Positions 5,295 through 5,873 of a stretch of DNA of 5,873 bases are shown here, in pieces (the first letter of the stretch is position 1; each line of letters starts with the position of its first letter). The notes below the pieces were generated by a model. It worked only from the letters and a program-made list of their open reading frames with translations. It ran no database searches and was not told the origin of the DNA. The DNA comes from Actinomycetota bacterium (GTDB taxonomy: Bacteria > Actinomycetota > Thermoleophilia > Solirubrobacterales > Solirubrobacteraceae). A program made the translations under genes and the position numbers. The stretch covers positions 1 through 5,873 of the forward strand of contig SYBY01000337.1 of the NCBI GenBank assembly GCA_005788585.1. Reading direction: 5' to 3'.

Positions 5295-5873
5295 CTACGC
5301 CGCGTCCTGCTCGCCCGCGGGGCTCGGCGTGTCGGGCCGGGAGCCGTGCAGCAGGTCCGCCGCCGCGGCGACCGCCGCGACCGCGGCGTCGTCGTCGACG
5401 GGCTTCTTCTTCGCCCGGGTGCGCTTCGCGGGCGGCTTCTTCGGCGCGGGAGTGGCGCCATCGCCGTCCGCGTCGGCCTTCGCCGCCGCAGGCTTGCGGG
5501 TGCGCGGCTTGCGCGCGGGCTTGGGCTTCTCCTCCGGCGTGTCGTCCACCGGGGTCTCCGCGGCGTCGACCTCGACCTTCGCCTTGCCCGCCCGCGGACG
5601 ACGTGAGCGCTTCACCGACGGCGGCAGCTCCGCCGTCTCGACGGCCTCCGGCGTGTCGCCGTTCTCCGACGTCGACGTCGCCGCCGCCTCGGCCGCGCGC
5701 TTGGCACGCGACCGGCGGTTGCGCGAGCGGCTGCGCTTGCTGCGCGGCCGCTGCTGCCCGTCGCCCTCGACCTCCTCGCCGACCGCCTCCGCGGTCGCCG
5801 CCACGGCCTTCTCGTTCGTCGCCGCGGCCTGCGCCTCGCCGGCGCCCTTCTTGCCGCCGCGCTTGCGCTTGCC
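5295..5873 (-). CDS. C-terminal part of a protein with a Lys/Arg/Ala/Pro-rich tail (partial)
   Basis: The frame is open from the window edge to TAG at 5297-5295, giving 192 C-terminal residues; the true start is outside. An internal GTG at 5804 is available but has no reason to be the start, because the frame upstream continues with the same composition (GKRKRGGKKGAGE). The visible part is low complexity. A basic run QQRPRSKRSRSRNRRSRAKRAAE, split around Pro and Arg, comes first, then an acidic Thr/Glu/Val-rich segment. Further on are KP/AK-type blocks (KPARKPRTRKP, APKKPPAKRTRAKKKP) like those in histone H1-like tails, and an Ala/Asp-rich end. No catalytic domain is visible. Such tails usually bind nucleic acid and occur on RNA helicases, RNases, nucleoid proteins and others, so the parent family cannot be named. 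The gene converges on the secreted-protein gene. Confidence 0.7.
   Translation of the reverse strand, partial: GKRKRGGKKGAGEAQAAATNEKAVAATAEAVGEEVEGDGQQRPRSKRSRSRNRRSRAKRAAEAAATSTSENGDTPEAVETAELPPSVKRSRRPRAGKAKVEVDAAETPVDDTPEEKPKPARKPRTRKPAAAKADADGDGATPAPKKPPAKRTRAKKKPVDDDAAVAAVAAAADLLHGSRPDTPSPAGEQDAA

Noticed and set aside
5169..5606. A 145-codon plus-strand frame over the end of the secreted-protein gene and the 3' gene
   Set aside because: It runs through the hairpin and two convergent genes and encodes Arg/Gly/Leu-rich low complexity with no domain. The minus-strand frame there runs open to the edge with structured basic and acidic blocks.
5733..5804. GTG at 5804 as the start of the minus-strand 3' gene
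   Set aside because: The frame stays open to the window edge with the same Lys/Gly/Ala-rich composition and there is no clear ribosome binding site before 5804, so the gene most likely begins outside the window.
1..5873. CRISPR arrays, insertion sequences, tRNA or rRNA genes, riboswitches
   Set aside because: I saw no short regularly spaced repeats, transposase motifs, terminal inverted repeats, tRNA cloverleaf with CCA-type end, or conserved riboswitch core. The only long non-coding stretches are 2070-2182 and 5234-5294.

Overview
The window is GC-rich DNA (low-GC only in the short stretch around 2100-2160) with tightly packed, strongly coding frames. GTG starts, a purine-rich Shine-Dalgarno and an HxlR regulator fused to SCP2-like domains fit the Actinomycetota. 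The large secreted protein carries modules with LPPG, 'NPT-C', 'PLIAEEL-G-VYLAAQ' and 'TGQLTT-L-NLP-PF' signatures. From memory these are typical of large hypothetical surface proteins in Thermoleophilia (Solirubrobacter, Conexibacter, Patulibacter and relatives). I therefore favour a Solirubrobacterales-like chromosome. This is inference from recall, not from a search.

Layout. (1) 23-1090, plus strand: a phosphotriesterase-family metal hydrolase of the amidohydrolase superfamily, with a complete set of metal-ligand positions. (2) 1077-2069, minus strand: a transcriptional regulator with an N-terminal HxlR winged helix and two tandem SCP2-like domains. It converges on the hydrolase and the two coding ends overlap by 14 bases. 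(3) 2070-2182: a 113-base divergent promoter region with a 20-base near-palindrome and a second inverted repeat. (4) 2183-5233, plus strand: a 1016-residue secreted protein made of four cysteine-bearing modules in an A-B-A-B order, followed by a very basic C-terminal domain. (5) 5254-5287: a strong GC-rich hairpin between convergent genes. (6) 5295 to the window edge, minus strand: the C-terminal 192 residues of a protein with a Lys/Arg/Ala/Pro-rich low-complexity tail; its conserved part lies outside the window.

How the genes relate. The regulator lies between the hydrolase (tail to tail) and the secreted protein (head to head). The palindrome in the shared upstream region is the best candidate for its operator, so the regulator may control itself and the secreted protein, possibly in response to a hydrophobic ligand bound by the SCP2-like domains. 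Nothing in the sequence proves a link between the hydrolase and the other genes. I see no mobile element, CRISPR array, tRNA or rRNA. I found no clear-cut new defence or metabolic system. The points most worth a second look are the HxlR-SCP2-SCP2 architecture with its candidate operator, and the A-B-A-B secreted protein.
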